A stretch of 64,000 bases of DNA from Streptomyces sp. MNU76 (GTDB lineage: Bacteria > Actinomycetota > Actinomycetes > Streptomycetales > Streptomycetaceae): assembly GCF_020982545.1 (NCBI RefSeq), contig NZ_JAJKLK010000003.1, positions 62,001 through 126,000 of the forward strand. Direction: 5' to 3'. Position numbers and translations under genes: made by a program. Within the stretch, counting starts at the first letter, position 1, and each line of letters begins with the position of its first letter. This document shows positions 44,827 through 54,436 of this stretch, in pieces. Under the pieces are notes generated by a model. The model had not been told where the DNA came from. It worked only from the letters and a program-made list of their open reading frames with translations, and ran no database searches.

Positions 44827-46496
44827 CGCGACTCCTTGTCGGCGACAGTGACGGCGGCTTCGGTTTCCTGCTGCGGGCCCGGCTCGGCGAGTGCGTCCGG
44901 CAGGACGACGGTGAACTCGGCGCCGCCGCCCTCCGCCTCGCCGACCCGGGCGCTGCCCCCCTGCCGTTCGGCGAGCCGGCGGACCAGGGAGAGCCCGATG
45001 CCGCGTTCGCGATGGGTCGGCCGCGTCTTGGTGGACCAGCCGTCCGCGAAGATCAACTCCCGTTTGTCGGGCGGGACCCCGGGGCCCGTGTCCCGTATCC
45101 GGAGGATCGCCGTGCGGCCCTCGGCGCGCAGATCGACCTCCACGCGTGCGTGCGGTGTGCCCGCGACGGCGTCCAGGGCGTTGTCGACGAGGTTGCCGAC
45201 GACGGTGACCAGCCCTCGGGGGTCGATCAGCCGGTCCGGAAGCATCGTGCCGCCCGCGATCGACAGGGCCACCCCGCGCTCGGCCGCGACGGTCGCCTTG
45301 CCGACCAGCACCGCTGCCAGCAGCGGATCGTGAATCTTCTCGGTGACCTGCTCGGCGGTCGCACGGTGGTCGCCGACCACCTCGCCGACGAACTCCACCG
45401 CCTCGTCGTACATCTCCAGTTCGAGCAGGCCGAGGAGCGTGTGCATCCGGTTGGCGTGTTCGTGGTCCTGGGCACGCAGGGCGTCCGTCAGGCCGCGCGT
45501 GGAGTCGAGTTCACGGCCCAGCTGCTCCAACTCGGTGCGGTCGCGCAGGGTGGCGACGGCGCCCCCGTCGTCCGTGGGCATGCGGTTGGCGACCAGCACG
45601 CGGTGGCCCCGCACGGTCAGCAGATCGGTGCCCGTGACCCGGCCCGCCAGCACGTCGGTCGTACGGCCGGGCCCGAGCGCGTCGTCGAGCGACCTGCCGA
45701 CCGCCTCGTCACCGATCCCGAGCAGCCGTCGAGCCTCGTCGTTGAGGAGGCGCACGCGTCCGGCGCGGTCCAGCGCGACCACGCCCTCCCGGATGCCGTG
45801 CAGCATCGCCTCGCGCTCCGCCAGCAGCCCCGCGATGTCGGAGAAGGCCAGGTCACGGGTCTGGCGGTGAACTCGCCGGGAGATCAGATACGCGGCCAGC
45901 GCCCCGACCGCCATGGCCCCGCCGGCGTACGCCAGGAGCCCGGGGATCGCGTGGATCAGCCGGGCGCGCACACTGTCGTACTCGATCCCCACCGAGACGG
46001 CGCCGACGATCGTCCCGTCGGTGTCGCGCAGCGGCACCTTGCCCCGGGCCGAGCGCCCGAGGGTCCCCGAGTCGATCTCCATGACCTCGTTCCCTGCCAG
46101 GGCCCGGCGCGGGTCGGTGGAGACGAGCCCGCCGATCTCCGCGGGGTCGGGGTGGGACCAGCGCACCCCGTCCCGGTCCATCACGACCACGTACTCGGCC
46201 CCGCTCGCCTTCCGGATCCGCTCCGCCTCGACCTGCACGGGACCGTTCACGGACGGTTTCGTCGAGAGCAGGTCCTCCGCGATCTGCGGTTGGGCCGCCG
46301 TGGTCTGGGCTATGGCGAGGGCCCGGCGCATCGCCTGGTCGTCCAGCTGGTCGCTGAGCGGTGCGAGGAACAGCCCGGTCGCGAGGACGGCGACACCGGC
46401 GGCGATCGCCACCTGCATCAGCAGGACCTGCGAGAACACCCGCCGCGGCATACCGAGACGCAGACGACGCGCGGGTGGAGGGGGGCTCATACCCAT
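44823..46496 (-). CDS. sensor histidine kinase, CitA/DcuS family
   Basis: 557 residues from ATG 46496 (ATG 46490 also possible). Two membrane spans (about 20-42 and 180-200) flank an extracytoplasmic PAS-like sensor (VVMDRDGVRWSHPDP, SVGIEYDS). A cytoplasmic PAS domain (VVALDRAGRVRLLNDEARRL) precedes the SPOB-type His box DHEHANRMHTLLGLLEL and the ATPase domain (VVGNLVDNALDAV, DTGPGVPP, GIGLSLVRRL). The family senses citrate or C4-dicarboxylates. Confidence 0.92.
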   Translation of the reverse strand: MGMSPPPPARRLRLGMPRRVFSQVLLMQVAIAAGVAVLATGLFLAPLSDQLDDQAMRRALAIAQTTAAQPQIAEDLLSTKPSVNGPVQVEAERIRKASGAEYVVVMDRDGVRWSHPDPAEIGGLVSTDPRRALAGNEVMEIDSGTLGRSARGKVPLRDTDGTIVGAVSVGIEYDSVRARLIHAIPGLLAYAGGAMAVGALAAYLISRRVHRQTRDLAFSDIAGLLAEREAMLHGIREGVVALDRAGRVRLLNDEARRLLGIGDEAVGRSLDDALGPGRTTDVLAGRVTGTDLLTVRGHRVLVANRMPTDDGGAVATLRDRTELEQLGRELDSTRGLTDALRAQDHEHANRMHTLLGLLELEMYDEAVEFVGEVVGDHRATAEQVTEKIHDPLLAAVLVGKATVAAERGVALSIAGGTMLPDRLIDPRGLVTVVGNLVDNALDAVAGTPHARVEVDLRAEGRTAILRIRDTGPGVPPDKRELIFADGWSTKTRPTHRERGIGLSLVRRLAERQGGSARVGEAEGGGAEFTVVLPDALAEPGPQQETEAAVTVADKESR

Positions 46497-46651
46497 GACG
46501 GTACGTGGACGGGGTGCGCCGGACGTAGTGGGGTGTGGCGCGGATCTCATCCGCCCGGTGTTTGCGCGACGACGTGACCTGGAACGGTTCGCCGGGGAGG
46601 GGCCGGGTTCTGCGGATGGACCGTGCCGCGGGCTGGCCGTGCGCCGGTCGG

Positions 46652-47590
46652 CTAGCAGAGGGCGCCCGCCGGTGTCAGCTCGCTCACGGTCAGCACGTCC
46701 ATGCGCGCCGGGGAGCCCAGCGCGGAACCGCAGCTCTCCTGGCGGGGCGGCTCGGCGGTGCCCCGGGCGACGGTCACGGTCCAGCGGCGGCCGTCGGTGT
46801 GGGCGACGACGACGTCCCAGCGGGGAGCCGCGCCGTCCGTGCGCACGACGGTCAGCGCGCCGGCGGTCTCCTCGCCGACCTCCGTGCGCACCGCGAGTTC
46901 GGCGGCCTGCCCGGGGCGTCCCCAGGCGGAACTGCCGCGGCACCCCTCGGTGACGACGCGGCCTTCCCGCACGCCTTGGAGGACCTCCTTGACGTGATGG
47001 GCCTCGGCGCGGCCGTACACGTATCCGAAAGGCAGTACGAGCAGGGTCGGGGAGAAGCGGTGACCACCCAGATGAGTGACTTCCCAGGTGCCCTCGACCC
47101 CGGAGGCGGCCAGTTCGGCGGCGAGCGGTCGGCCGAGGACCGCGCAGCAGCGGTCGCGCTTGCCGTTGGTGCAGACGAGTGCGAGAGGGTCGCCCGTGTG
47201 GGGCCGGCCGCGCAGAACCGTCCCGACGGTGTGGTGGTCCCCCCGGCCGAGTGCGGCGAGATCGAGGTCGAGCAGCCGCTCGGGGGCGGACGTCGTGGCG
47301 CTGTGCAGCCAGATGTTTCCGGGTGCGGTGTGGGCCACGAACACCTGGCGCTCACGGACCTCGCGGCAGTCCGCGTGGCGGCCGGGGCGCCGGATGAGCG
47401 CCACGCGTACGCCGGTGCCCTCCGCCGCGGCTTCGAGGGCGCGGCCGAGCACGGGGTCGAGATGGCTGGAGGTGAGCGCCTTGGCGCCCCAGGGACCAGG
47501 CTGTTCCAGCAGCAGCCATGTCCTCGCCGTGGCGGCGGTCCCCGCGAGAGGCTCGTCGAGGTGTCGGGACGCGGATGTGCACGTACTCAC
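46652..47590 (-). CDS. sucrase/ferredoxin-like (Apd1-type thioredoxin-like 2Fe-2S) protein
   Basis: 312 residues from GTG 47590. The family's iron-sulfur region is visible: LVCTNGKRDRCCAVLGRPLA followed by the H-x3-H in THLGGHRFSPTLLVLPFGYV. No signal peptide. The start codon is directly preceded by an iron box, and TAGGCT in the box lies seven bases before GTG with no ribosome-binding site, so it is probably leaderless and induced in low iron. A role in iron homeostasis or siderophore reduction is an inference. Confidence 0.85.
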   Translation of the reverse strand: MSTCTSASRHLDEPLAGTAATARTWLLLEQPGPWGAKALTSSHLDPVLGRALEAAAEGTGVRVALIRRPGRHADCREVRERQVFVAHTAPGNIWLHSATTSAPERLLDLDLAALGRGDHHTVGTVLRGRPHTGDPLALVCTNGKRDRCCAVLGRPLAAELAASGVEGTWEVTHLGGHRFSPTLLVLPFGYVYGRAEAHHVKEVLQGVREGRVVTEGCRGSSAWGRPGQAAELAVRTEVGEETAGALTVVRTDGAAPRWDVVVAHTDGRRWTVTVARGTAEPPRQESCGSALGSPARMDVLTVSELTPAGALC

Positions 47591-47609
47591 AGAGGTGAGC
47601 CTAACCTGA
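47591..47609 (-). promoter_or_regulatory. iron box (DmdR1/IdeR operator)
   Basis: Read on the gene's strand it is TCAGGTTAGGCTCACCTCT, which matches the Streptomyces iron box TTAGGTTAGGCTCACCTAA in 16 of 19 positions. It abuts the start codon and overlaps the presumed -10 element. Confidence 0.85.
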
Positions 47610-47728
47610 CTTGCTCGCGGCCGAACTCCGGCTGGGCCGAAGGGGGAATGCATGGCGTCCGCAAGGGTTCGCGAGGGGCGGCGGCCCGAGGGGCCCGCGC
47701 TGTAGTGCAGGCGAGCCCCCGTTCAGGA

Positions 47729-48043
47729 TCAGGCGTCGGGGATGTCCGACTTTGCCCGGATGAGAGTCTCGCGGCTGATGACCACGATCCTCTCGTGGTC
47801 AGCGCGCGAGGCGTCGGCAGGGAGCTCGGGGTCGAGTTTCTCTGTCCGATCTGTCCCGATTACTGCGAAGTTACCGTCCTGCAGTTCGAAGATGTCTGGG
47901 CACGTCTGCCCCGCGGCACTGCCCCTCTCGCGGGGCGACGCACCGATGCGGCGCACGATTTTCAACGGGTCGATCCTTGGGTCGTTGGTAGTGATACGAG
48001 CGGGGTTAACTCTGCCCCAAGAACCCGGTTGTTGCGCATGCAT
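47729..48043 (-). CDS. conserved hypothetical protein
   Basis: About 104 residues if started at ATG 48043; the start is uncertain because no good ribosome-binding site is seen, and the frame is open further upstream. Conserved-looking core: SAAGQTCPDIFELQDGNFAV, IGTDRTEKLDPELPADA, IVVISRETLIRAKSDIPDA. The pattern of a short beta-rich protein with one cysteine is found in many Streptomyces; I know of no function. It lies downstream of the DUF6082 gene on the same strand. Confidence 0.65.
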   Translation of the reverse strand: MHAQQPGSWGRVNPARITTNDPRIDPLKIVRRIGASPRERGSAAGQTCPDIFELQDGNFAVIGTDRTEKLDPELPADASRADHERIVVISRETLIRAKSDIPDA

Positions 48044-48117
48044 CGAAGGTGCGATGGAGTGAAGTCGGGGGTGGGGGTCGCGCTGTGTGACGCGAGCGCC
48101 GTGCGAGGTGAAGTGCC

Positions 48118-48666
48118 TTACTCGGCGGGAGGTTCGCCCACGACCCACCACTCGTCCGTGCTCGCTTCCTCCAGGTCGTTGATCAGCGTGTCGACCATCC
48201 TGCCGATCTCCGACTCCTCCGAGTCCTCCTTCAGGCTCGACCGGTGGTGGCGCGTGGCGGCCCAGTAGTCGCGCATCAGCGTGCTCTGGAAGATGCCGCG
48301 GAGGTGCCCGTACAGCTCGGCCCGGCTGAAGACGCCCACCCGGTAGCCCTGGAGGACGTGGGTGTACAGGAGATTGGCGAAGAGGTACTGCCGTTGCCGG
48401 TCCGTGGACAACTCCTCCTCGTAGGCGTTCAGGACGGGTAACAAGGTCGGATCCGCGGCAGCCTTCATGACCAGGTCGAAGTTGTGCCGCTGGTAGGCGA
48501 TCAGTGCCGCGCGCTGGTCCGTCTCGCGTTCCAGCCGTTCCAAGCGCCGAAGCAGGGTGCCGATGCGCCGCTCCACGACGAACGCGCTCAGCGCTCCCGC
48601 CGCGAAGGCGAGACCCGCGGCCGCGGCGGGGCCGAGTCCCTGCGCCCCATGATTCTGTGTGGTCAT
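48118..48666 (-). CDS. DUF6082 family protein
   Basis: 182 residues from ATG 48666. One hydrophobic N-terminal span (AAAAGLAFAAGALSAFVVER), then a helical domain: LERETDQRAALIAYQRHNFD, NAYEEELSTDRQRQYLFANL, HLRGIFQSTLMRDYWAATR. This matches DUF6082, a Streptomyces-enriched family of unknown function, often in pairs with the kind of small gene that follows. The C-terminus is acidic. Confidence 0.82.
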   Translation of the reverse strand: MTTQNHGAQGLGPAAAAGLAFAAGALSAFVVERRIGTLLRRLERLERETDQRAALIAYQRHNFDLVMKAAADPTLLPVLNAYEEELSTDRQRQYLFANLLYTHVLQGYRVGVFSRAELYGHLRGIFQSTLMRDYWAATRHHRSSLKEDSEESEIGRMVDTLINDLEEASTDEWWVVGEPPAE

Positions 48667-48996
48667 GTCAATCCCCGATTCAGGCGGCCGTCCGCCGGTC
48701 GTCGGGTGTGGGTCGACAGGTTGGGGACCGGCGAGCGGTGGGCGGCGCTTGCCGTCTCCCAGTGTCGCCGAGAGGTGCTCGTCCACCGGGAGGCGGAGAG
48801 GAGGCGCACGGAAGGATGCGTGGGTCGCGCGACCCGGCGCCATGCCCATCGTGTGCCCCACGGGCGCCGCTGACAACCGCTCACTCGGCGAGGTGCGCGG
48901 GCCCCCTCGTATCCTGGTGCGGCATTCGATCGACCCCTGAGGGCAACGGTGTGGGAGAGGGCGCGTGTTGAGCCAGTCGTCGTGCCGGGAGGGCGC
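48667..48996. other. divergent intergenic region with duplicated start signal
   Basis: 330 bases. It contains TATCCT at about 48910, a possible -10 element for the CobW gene, and the first copy of a 32-bp tandem duplication described next. No other gene is seen. Confidence 0.45.
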
Positions 48997-49020
48997 GTGT
49001 TGAGTCCGTCGTCGAGCCGG
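48957..49020 (+). repeat. 32-bp tandem duplication of the CobW translation start region
   Basis: Copy 1 (48957-48988) and copy 2 (48989-49020) share GAGGGCGCGTGTTGAG and GTCGTCG. Copy 2 holds the real start GTG 48997. Copy 1 holds GTG 48965, which opens a 12-codon frame ending in a TGA at 49001-49003, inside copy 2. Confidence 0.85.
48965..49003 (+). CDS. possible 12-residue upstream ORF
   Basis: GTG 48965 to TGA 49003 encodes VLSQSSCREGAC. It has the same GAGGGCGC before its start as the main gene, being a copy of it, and its stop overlaps the main start region by four to seven bases, allowing translational coupling. Cys codons occur twice. Whether it is translated is unknown. Confidence 0.35.
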   Translation: MLSQSSCREGAC

Positions 49021-50211
49021 GTTCAGGGGCCGAGGTCACAGCCGCGGCAGATCCCCGTGGTCGTCCTCGCCGGGTTCCTCGGTTCCGGTAAGACCACCCT
49101 GCTCAACCACCTCCTCCACCGCAGCGGAGGCAGCCGTATCGGCGCCGTGGTCAACGACTTCGGCGCGATCGAGATCGACGCGATGGCCGTGGCCGGGGCG
49201 CTCGGGGACTCCACCGTGTCCCTGGGCAACGGGTGTCTGTGCTGTGCCGTCGACGTCAGTGAGCTGGACGTGTATCTGGAGCGGCTCGCCCACCCCTCCG
49301 CCGGGATCGACGTCATCGTCATCGAGGCGAGCGGGCTCGCCGAGCCGCAGGAACTCGTGCGGATGGTGCTGGCCAGCGAGAACCCCCGAGTGGTGTACGG
49401 CGGGCTCGTCGAGGTCGTCGACGCGGCCGAGTTCACGCGGACGCGGCAGCGGCATCCGGAGATCGACCGCCATCTCGCCATCGCCGACCTCGTCGTCGTC
49501 AACAAGCTCGACCGGGCCGAGGACGGGGAGGGGGCCCTGGCGCTCGTCCGCTCGCTCAGCGAGCGTGCGGCGGTCGTGCCCGCCACCTACGGGCGCGTCG
49601 ATCCCGAGTTCCTGTTCGACTGCAGGCCCTCCGAGGAGCGCATCGGCCAGCTCTCCTTCGACGACCTGCACCGGCACGACCACGACGGGCAGCACCAGGA
49701 CGGGGCCGACCACGCCGGGCATCTGCACACCGGCTACGACAGCGTCTCCTTCGTCTCCGACGTGCCGCTCGACCCCCGACGGCTCATGGAGTTCCTGGAC
49801 GGGCGTGCCGACGGGCTCTACCGCATCAAGGGGTACGTCGACTTCGGGCCGTACGACCCGCGCAACCGCTACGCCGTGCACGCCGTCGGGCGGTTTCTGC
49901 GGTTCTATCCCGAGCCGTGGGCGAGCGGTGAGCGGAGCCGTCTCAGTCGGCTCGTGCTCATCGGCGCCGGAATCGACACCTCGGCCCTGACCAAGGAGTT
50001 GGAGGAGTGCAGAGGCGAGAAGGACGCCCCGCACGCCGACGAGCACGGCATGTGGGGCGTCCTTCGCTACGTCCGGGAGGCAGAGGCCGACGAACCCGAA
50101 GCCTCCTACGAACCCGAAGCCTCCTACGAACCCGAAGCCTCCTACGAACCCGAGGCCCCCTACGCTCCCGAGGCCTCATACGAACCCGACGCGTCTTACG
50201 ACGGCGTCTGA
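48997..50211 (+). CDS. CobW/COG0523-family GTP-binding metallochaperone
   Basis: 404 residues from GTG 48997, with GGGAGGGCGC before it. Walker A GFLGSGKTT at about residues 26-34, the metal-binding CxCC (GNGCLCCAV, C80/C82/C83), VIEASGLAEP, and the guanine motif NKLD. A His-rich stretch lies at about 224-243, and the CobW C-terminal domain follows (RIKGYVDFG, HAVGRFLRFYPEPWA). Such proteins insert Zn or Co into targets. The tail carries six EPEASY-type hexapeptide repeats. The gene runs into the parC stop with a 10-base gap. Confidence 0.9.
   Translation: MLSPSSSRVQGPRSQPRQIPVVVLAGFLGSGKTTLLNHLLHRSGGSRIGAVVNDFGAIEIDAMAVAGALGDSTVSLGNGCLCCAVDVSELDVYLERLAHPSAGIDVIVIEASGLAEPQELVRMVLASENPRVVYGGLVEVVDAAEFTRTRQRHPEIDRHLAIADLVVVNKLDRAEDGEGALALVRSLSERAAVVPATYGRVDPEFLFDCRPSEERIGQLSFDDLHRHDHDGQHQDGADHAGHLHTGYDSVSFVSDVPLDPRRLMEFLDGRADGLYRIKGYVDFGPYDPRNRYAVHAVGRFLRFYPEPWASGERSRLSRLVLIGAGIDTSALTKELEECRGEKDAPHADEHGMWGVLRYVREAEADEPEASYEPEASYEPEASYEPEAPYAPEASYEPDASYDGV
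50093..50200 (+). repeat. 18-bp tandem repeats encoding EPEASY units
   Basis: Six hexapeptide units at the CobW C-terminus: EPEASY three times, then EPEAPY, APEASY and EPDASY. The first three DNA units are nearly identical (GAACCCGAAGCCTCCTAC), so the tract is young and could vary in length without a frameshift. Confidence 0.9.
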
Positions 50212-50221
50212 GGCATCGGCC

Positions 50222-52678
50222 TCACACCGGCCCCGCCACCGAGGCCACCGTCTTGCCCAGGGAGACACCCGAGCCGTCTCGGCGCGGGTCCATCTCCGGG
50301 AGGTCCGCCGGGGTGCCGTTCTTCTGCGCGGCACGGGCCGGGGCCGGGCCCGCCCAGGCGACGGACAGGCAGTCCTCGCCCTTGAGGAACCGCTGGCAGC
50401 GGACACCGCCCGTGGCGCGTCCCTTGCGGGGGTACTGGTCGAACGGAGTCAGCTTGGCCGTGGTCTGGACGGAGTCGTCCAGGGTGCCCCGGGAACCGGC
50501 GACGGTGAACACCACCGCGTCCACGGCCGGGTCGACGGCCGTGAAGGAGATGACCTTCGCACCCTCGGTGAGCTTGATGCCCGCCATACCGCCGGCCGGG
50601 CGGCCCTGCGGGCGGACCTGGGCGGCCTGGTAGCGCAGCAACTGGGCATCGTCCGTGATGAAGACCAGATCCTCCTCGCCGGTGCGCAGTTCGATCGCGC
50701 CGACGATCCGGTCGCCCTCCTTGAGGGTGATGACCTCCAGCTCCTCCTTGTTGGACGGGTAGTCGGGGACCACGCGCTTGACGACACCCTGCTCGGTGCC
50801 GATGGCCAGCCCGGGCGAGGACTCGTCGAGCGTCATCAGACAGATGACCGTCTCGCCGTCCTGGAGGGAGAGGAACTCCGCGAGCGGCGCGCCGCCCGAG
50901 AGGTTGGGGGCCGCCGCCGTGTCCGGCAGCTGCGGCAGGTCCACCACGTTCAGGCGCAGCAGACGGCCGGTGGAGGTCACCGCGCCCACCTCGCCCCGGG
51001 CCGTCGCCGGGACCGCCGAGACGATGACGTCGTGCTTGGTGCGCTTGCCGTCCTCGTCCGCCGCGAAGGGCTCACCGCTGGCCGTACGGGCCAGCAGCCC
51101 CGTCGACGACAGCAGCACCCGGCACGGGTCGTCCGCCACCTGGAGCGGAACCGCGGCCACCTGGGTGCCCGAGGACTCCAGCAGCACCGTACGGCGCTCG
51201 GTGCCGAACTTCTTCGCCACCGCGGCCAGTTCGCCGGAGACCAGCTTGCGCAGCTCCGCGTCCGACTCCAGGATCCGGGTCAGCTCGGCGATCTCGGCGT
51301 TGAGCCGCTCCTTCTCGGACTCCAGCTCGATGCGGTCGAACCGGGTGAGACGGCGCAGCGGGGTGTCGAGGATGTACTGCGTCTGGATGTCCGACAGCGC
51401 GAAGCGCTCCATCAGGCGCTCCTTGGCCTGCGCGGAGTTGTCGCTGGAGCGGATCAGCCGGATGACCTCGTCGATGTCCAGCAGCGCGGTGAGCAGACCC
51501 TCGACCAGGTGCAGACGGTCGCGCTTCTTGCCGCGGCGGAACTCCGAGCGGCGCCGGACGACCTCGAAACGGTGGTCGAGGTAGACCTCCAGCAGTTCCT
51601 TCAGGCCCAGGGTGAGGGGCTGGCCGTCGACCAGGGCCACGTTGTTGATGCCGAAGGACTCCTCCATCGGCGTGAGCTTGTACAGCTGCTCCAGGACGGC
51701 CTCCGGCACGAAGCCGTTCTTGATCTCGATGACGAGACGCAGACCGTGGGCGCGGTCGGTGAGGTCCTTGACATCGGCGATGCCCTGCAACTTCTTCGCG
51801 CCGACCAGGTCCTTGATCTTGGCGATCACCTTCTCCGGGCCGACGGTGAACGGCAGTTCGGTGACGATCAGGCCCTTGCGGCGTGCCGTGACGTTGTCCA
51901 CCGTCACCGTGGCACGGATCTTGAAGGTGCCGCGGCCCGTCGCGTACGCGTCCTTGATGCCGGAGAGGCCGACGATCCGGCCGCCGGTGGGCAGGTCCGG
52001 GCCCGGGACGTGCTTCATCAGCGTGTCCAGGTCGGCGTTCGGGTACCGGATGAGGTGGCGGGCGGCCGCGATGACCTCGCCCAGGTTGTGCGGCGGCATG
52101 TTGGTGGCCATACCGACGGCGATCCCGGACGCGCCGTTGACCAGCAGGTTCGGGAAGGCGGCGGGCAGCGCCACCGGCTCCTGCTCCTGGCCGTCGTAGT
52201 TGGGCGCGAAGTCGACCGTGTTCTCCTCGATCGACTCCGTCATCAGGCTCGTCGCGTCGGCCATCCGGCACTCGGTGTACCGCATGGCGGCCGGCGGGTC
52301 GTCGTTGCCCAGGGAGCCGAAGTTCCCGTGGCCGTCGACCAGGGGGAGCCGCATGGAGAAGGGCTGGGCGAGGCGCACCAGGGCGTCGTAGATCGAGGAG
52401 TCGCCGTGTGGGTGCAACTTACCCATGACCTCGCCGACGACGCGGGCGCACTTCACATAGCCGCGGTCGGGGCGCAGGCCCATCTCGTTCATCTGGTAGA
52501 CGATCCGGCGGTGCACCGGCTTCAGGCCGTCGCGGGCGTCGGGCAGGGCTCGGGAGTAGATGACCGAGTACGCGTACTCCAGGAAGGAGCCCTGCATCTC
52601 GTCGACGACGTCGATGTCGAGGATCCGCTCCTCGAACGCGTCGTCGGGCGGCGGGGTCTTCGTGCTGCGGCGGGCCAT
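50222..52678 (-). CDS. parC: DNA topoisomerase IV subunit A (ParC)
   Basis: 818 residues from ATG 52678 with GAGGAGCC upstream. The breakage-reunion domain has [20 protein letters not shown], the helix with [17 protein letters not shown], and the catalytic Tyr in AMRYTECRM. The C-terminal half is the six-bladed DNA-wrapping domain (for example [29 protein letters not shown]). It partners ParE at 39672-41795. Quinolone-site residues look normal (GDSSIYDA has Ser and Asp). Confidence 0.92.
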   Translation of the reverse strand: MARRSTKTPPPDDAFEERILDIDVVDEMQGSFLEYAYSVIYSRALPDARDGLKPVHRRIVYQMNEMGLRPDRGYVKCARVVGEVMGKLHPHGDSSIYDALVRLAQPFSMRLPLVDGHGNFGSLGNDDPPAAMRYTECRMADATSLMTESIEENTVDFAPNYDGQEQEPVALPAAFPNLLVNGASGIAVGMATNMPPHNLGEVIAAARHLIRYPNADLDTLMKHVPGPDLPTGGRIVGLSGIKDAYATGRGTFKIRATVTVDNVTARRKGLIVTELPFTVGPEKVIAKIKDLVGAKKLQGIADVKDLTDRAHGLRLVIEIKNGFVPEAVLEQLYKLTPMEESFGINNVALVDGQPLTLGLKELLEVYLDHRFEVVRRRSEFRRGKKRDRLHLVEGLLTALLDIDEVIRLIRSSDNSAQAKERLMERFALSDIQTQYILDTPLRRLTRFDRIELESEKERLNAEIAELTRILESDAELRKLVSGELAAVAKKFGTERRTVLLESSGTQVAAVPLQVADDPCRVLLSSTGLLARTASGEPFAADEDGKRTKHDVIVSAVPATARGEVGAVTSTGRLLRLNVVDLPQLPDTAAAPNLSGGAPLAEFLSLQDGETVICLMTLDESSPGLAIGTEQGVVKRVVPDYPSNKEELEVITLKEGDRIVGAIELRTGEEDLVFITDDAQLLRYQAAQVRPQGRPAGGMAGIKLTEGAKVISFTAVDPAVDAVVFTVAGSRGTLDDSVQTTAKLTPFDQYPRKGRATGGVRCQRFLKGEDCLSVAWAGPAPARAAQKNGTPADLPEMDPRRDGSGVSLGKTVASVAGPV

Positions 52679-53059
52679 CGCTGCCGGCTCCTCTTTTTCT
52701 GGTCGCTCACCTACGGGGCGCTCACGTCTCCAGTTCACTCTCACCGAGAGGTGAACGGGATCTGACGCGCACCATTGTGGACTGCCGCACTGACAAGCCC
52801 GACACGACCCGGCGCCGACCGCCGGGCACGCCCTCCCGAGCCGCCGCTTCAACAGCGTGGGCCGACTTTAACCAGTGACCGTCGCCCGCAACCCCCGTCT
52901 CGCTCTCGGCGTACCGGCCCCGGGAACTTCTCCAGGCCTCCGCGCGCTTGCATACAGTGGCAGGACCGGCAGGAGAACAGCGGATTCCGCGACGATTCCA
53001 CGACGGACAGACCACGGATTCCGCGACCACAGCACAGCGATCGAAGGGACGTACCGCCC
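52679..53059. other. divergent intergenic region between parC and M16 peptidase gene
   Basis: About 380 bases. TTGCATACAGTGG (TACAGT near 52955) may be part of the peptidase promoter. Nothing else was recognised. Confidence 0.35.
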
Positions 53060-54436
53060 ATGGGTCACACGGCCACAGCCGAGGCCGGCTCCGAAGGCCT
53101 GACAGTGAGGGAGCACCGCCTGGACAACGGCCTGCGCGTGGTGCTCTCCGAGGACCACCTGACCCCGGTCGCCGCGGTGTGCCTCTGGTACGACGTCGGA
53201 TCGCGCCACGAGGTCGCGGGCCGCACGGGCCTCGCCCACCTCTTCGAGCACCTGATGTTCCAGGGCTCCGGCCAGGTCAAGGACAACGGCCACTTCGAGC
53301 TGGTCCAGGGCGCGGGCGGTTCGCTGAACGGCACCACCAGCTGGGAGCGCACCAACTACTTCGAGACCATGCCCACCCACCAGCTGGAGCTCGCGCTGTG
53401 GCTGGAGGCCGACCGCATGGGCAGTCTGCTGCTCGCGCTCGACCAGAAGAATCTGGACAACCAGCGGGCCGTCGTCAAGAACGAGCGCCGCCAGCGGTAC
53501 GACAACGTGCCCTACGGCACCGCCTTCGAGAAGATCTTCCGCCTGGCCTACCCCGAGGGCCACCCCTACCGGCACACGCCGATCGGTTCGATGGAGGACC
53601 TGGAGGCGGCCAGCCTGGAGGACGCCCAGCAGTTCTTCCGGACCTACTACGCGCCCAACAACGCGGTCCTGTCGGTCGTCGGCGACATCGACCCCGAGCA
53701 GACGCTCGCGTGGATCGAGAAGTACTTCGGCTCCATCCCGTCCTACGACGGCAAGCCCGCGCCCCGTGACGGCGCGCTGCCCGACGTCATGGGCGAGCAG
53801 CAGCGCGAGGTGGTCGAGGAGAACGTGCCCGCGCGCGCGTTGATGGCCGCCTACCGGCTGCCGGAGGACGGCACGCGCGCGTGCGACGCGGCGGACCTGG
53901 CCCTCACCATCCTCGGCGGCGGAGAGTCCTCCCGCCTCTACAACCGGCTCGTACGCCGTGACCGCACGGCCGTGACGGCCGGCTTCGGGCTGCTGCGGCT
54001 CGCCGGAGCGCCCTCCATGGCGTGGATGGACGTGAAGACCTCCGGCGACGTCGAGGTGCCCGTCATCGAGGCCGCCGTCGACGAGGAGCTCGCCCGGTTC
54101 GCGGCCGAGGGTCCCACGGCCGAGGAGATGGAGCGCGCCCAGGCCCAGTTGGAGCGCGAGTGGCTGGACCGGCTCGGCACGGTCGCGGGCCGCGCCGACG
54201 AACTGTGCCGCTACGCGGTCCTGTTCGGCGACCCGAAGCTCGCCCTGACGGCCGTCGACCGGGTCCTGGAGGTGACGGCCGACGAGGTCCAGAAGATCGC
54301 CAAGGCCCGCCTGAGGCCCGACAACCGCGCGGTGCTCGTCTACGAGCCCGTCGCGGGCGACGAGGGAGCCGAAGAGGAGACCGCCGCGGCCGAGGCCGCC
54401 GAAACCACCGACGAGACCGAGGAGTCGGCGAAGTGA
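53060..54436 (+). CDS. M16 (pitrilysin/MPP-beta-like) zinc peptidase, catalytic subunit
   Basis: 458 residues from ATG 53060. The inverted zinc motif HxxEH is in GLAHLFEHLMFQG, and the distal Glu ligand lies in the helix AVVKNERRQRYDN about 75 residues later. Two M16 domains follow each other (second begins near PARALMAAYRLPEDG). The C-terminus is acidic and Ala-rich. Its stop overlaps the next start (GTGA), giving a catalytic and non-catalytic pair, as in mitochondrial processing peptidase. Confidence 0.93.
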   Translation: MGHTATAEAGSEGLTVREHRLDNGLRVVLSEDHLTPVAAVCLWYDVGSRHEVAGRTGLAHLFEHLMFQGSGQVKDNGHFELVQGAGGSLNGTTSWERTNYFETMPTHQLELALWLEADRMGSLLLALDQKNLDNQRAVVKNERRQRYDNVPYGTAFEKIFRLAYPEGHPYRHTPIGSMEDLEAASLEDAQQFFRTYYAPNNAVLSVVGDIDPEQTLAWIEKYFGSIPSYDGKPAPRDGALPDVMGEQQREVVEENVPARALMAAYRLPEDGTRACDAADLALTILGGGESSRLYNRLVRRDRTAVTAGFGLLRLAGAPSMAWMDVKTSGDVEVPVIEAAVDEELARFAAEGPTAEEMERAQAQLEREWLDRLGTVAGRADELCRYAVLFGDPKLALTAVDRVLEVTADEVQKIAKARLRPDNRAVLVYEPVAGDEGAEEETAAAEAAETTDETEESAK

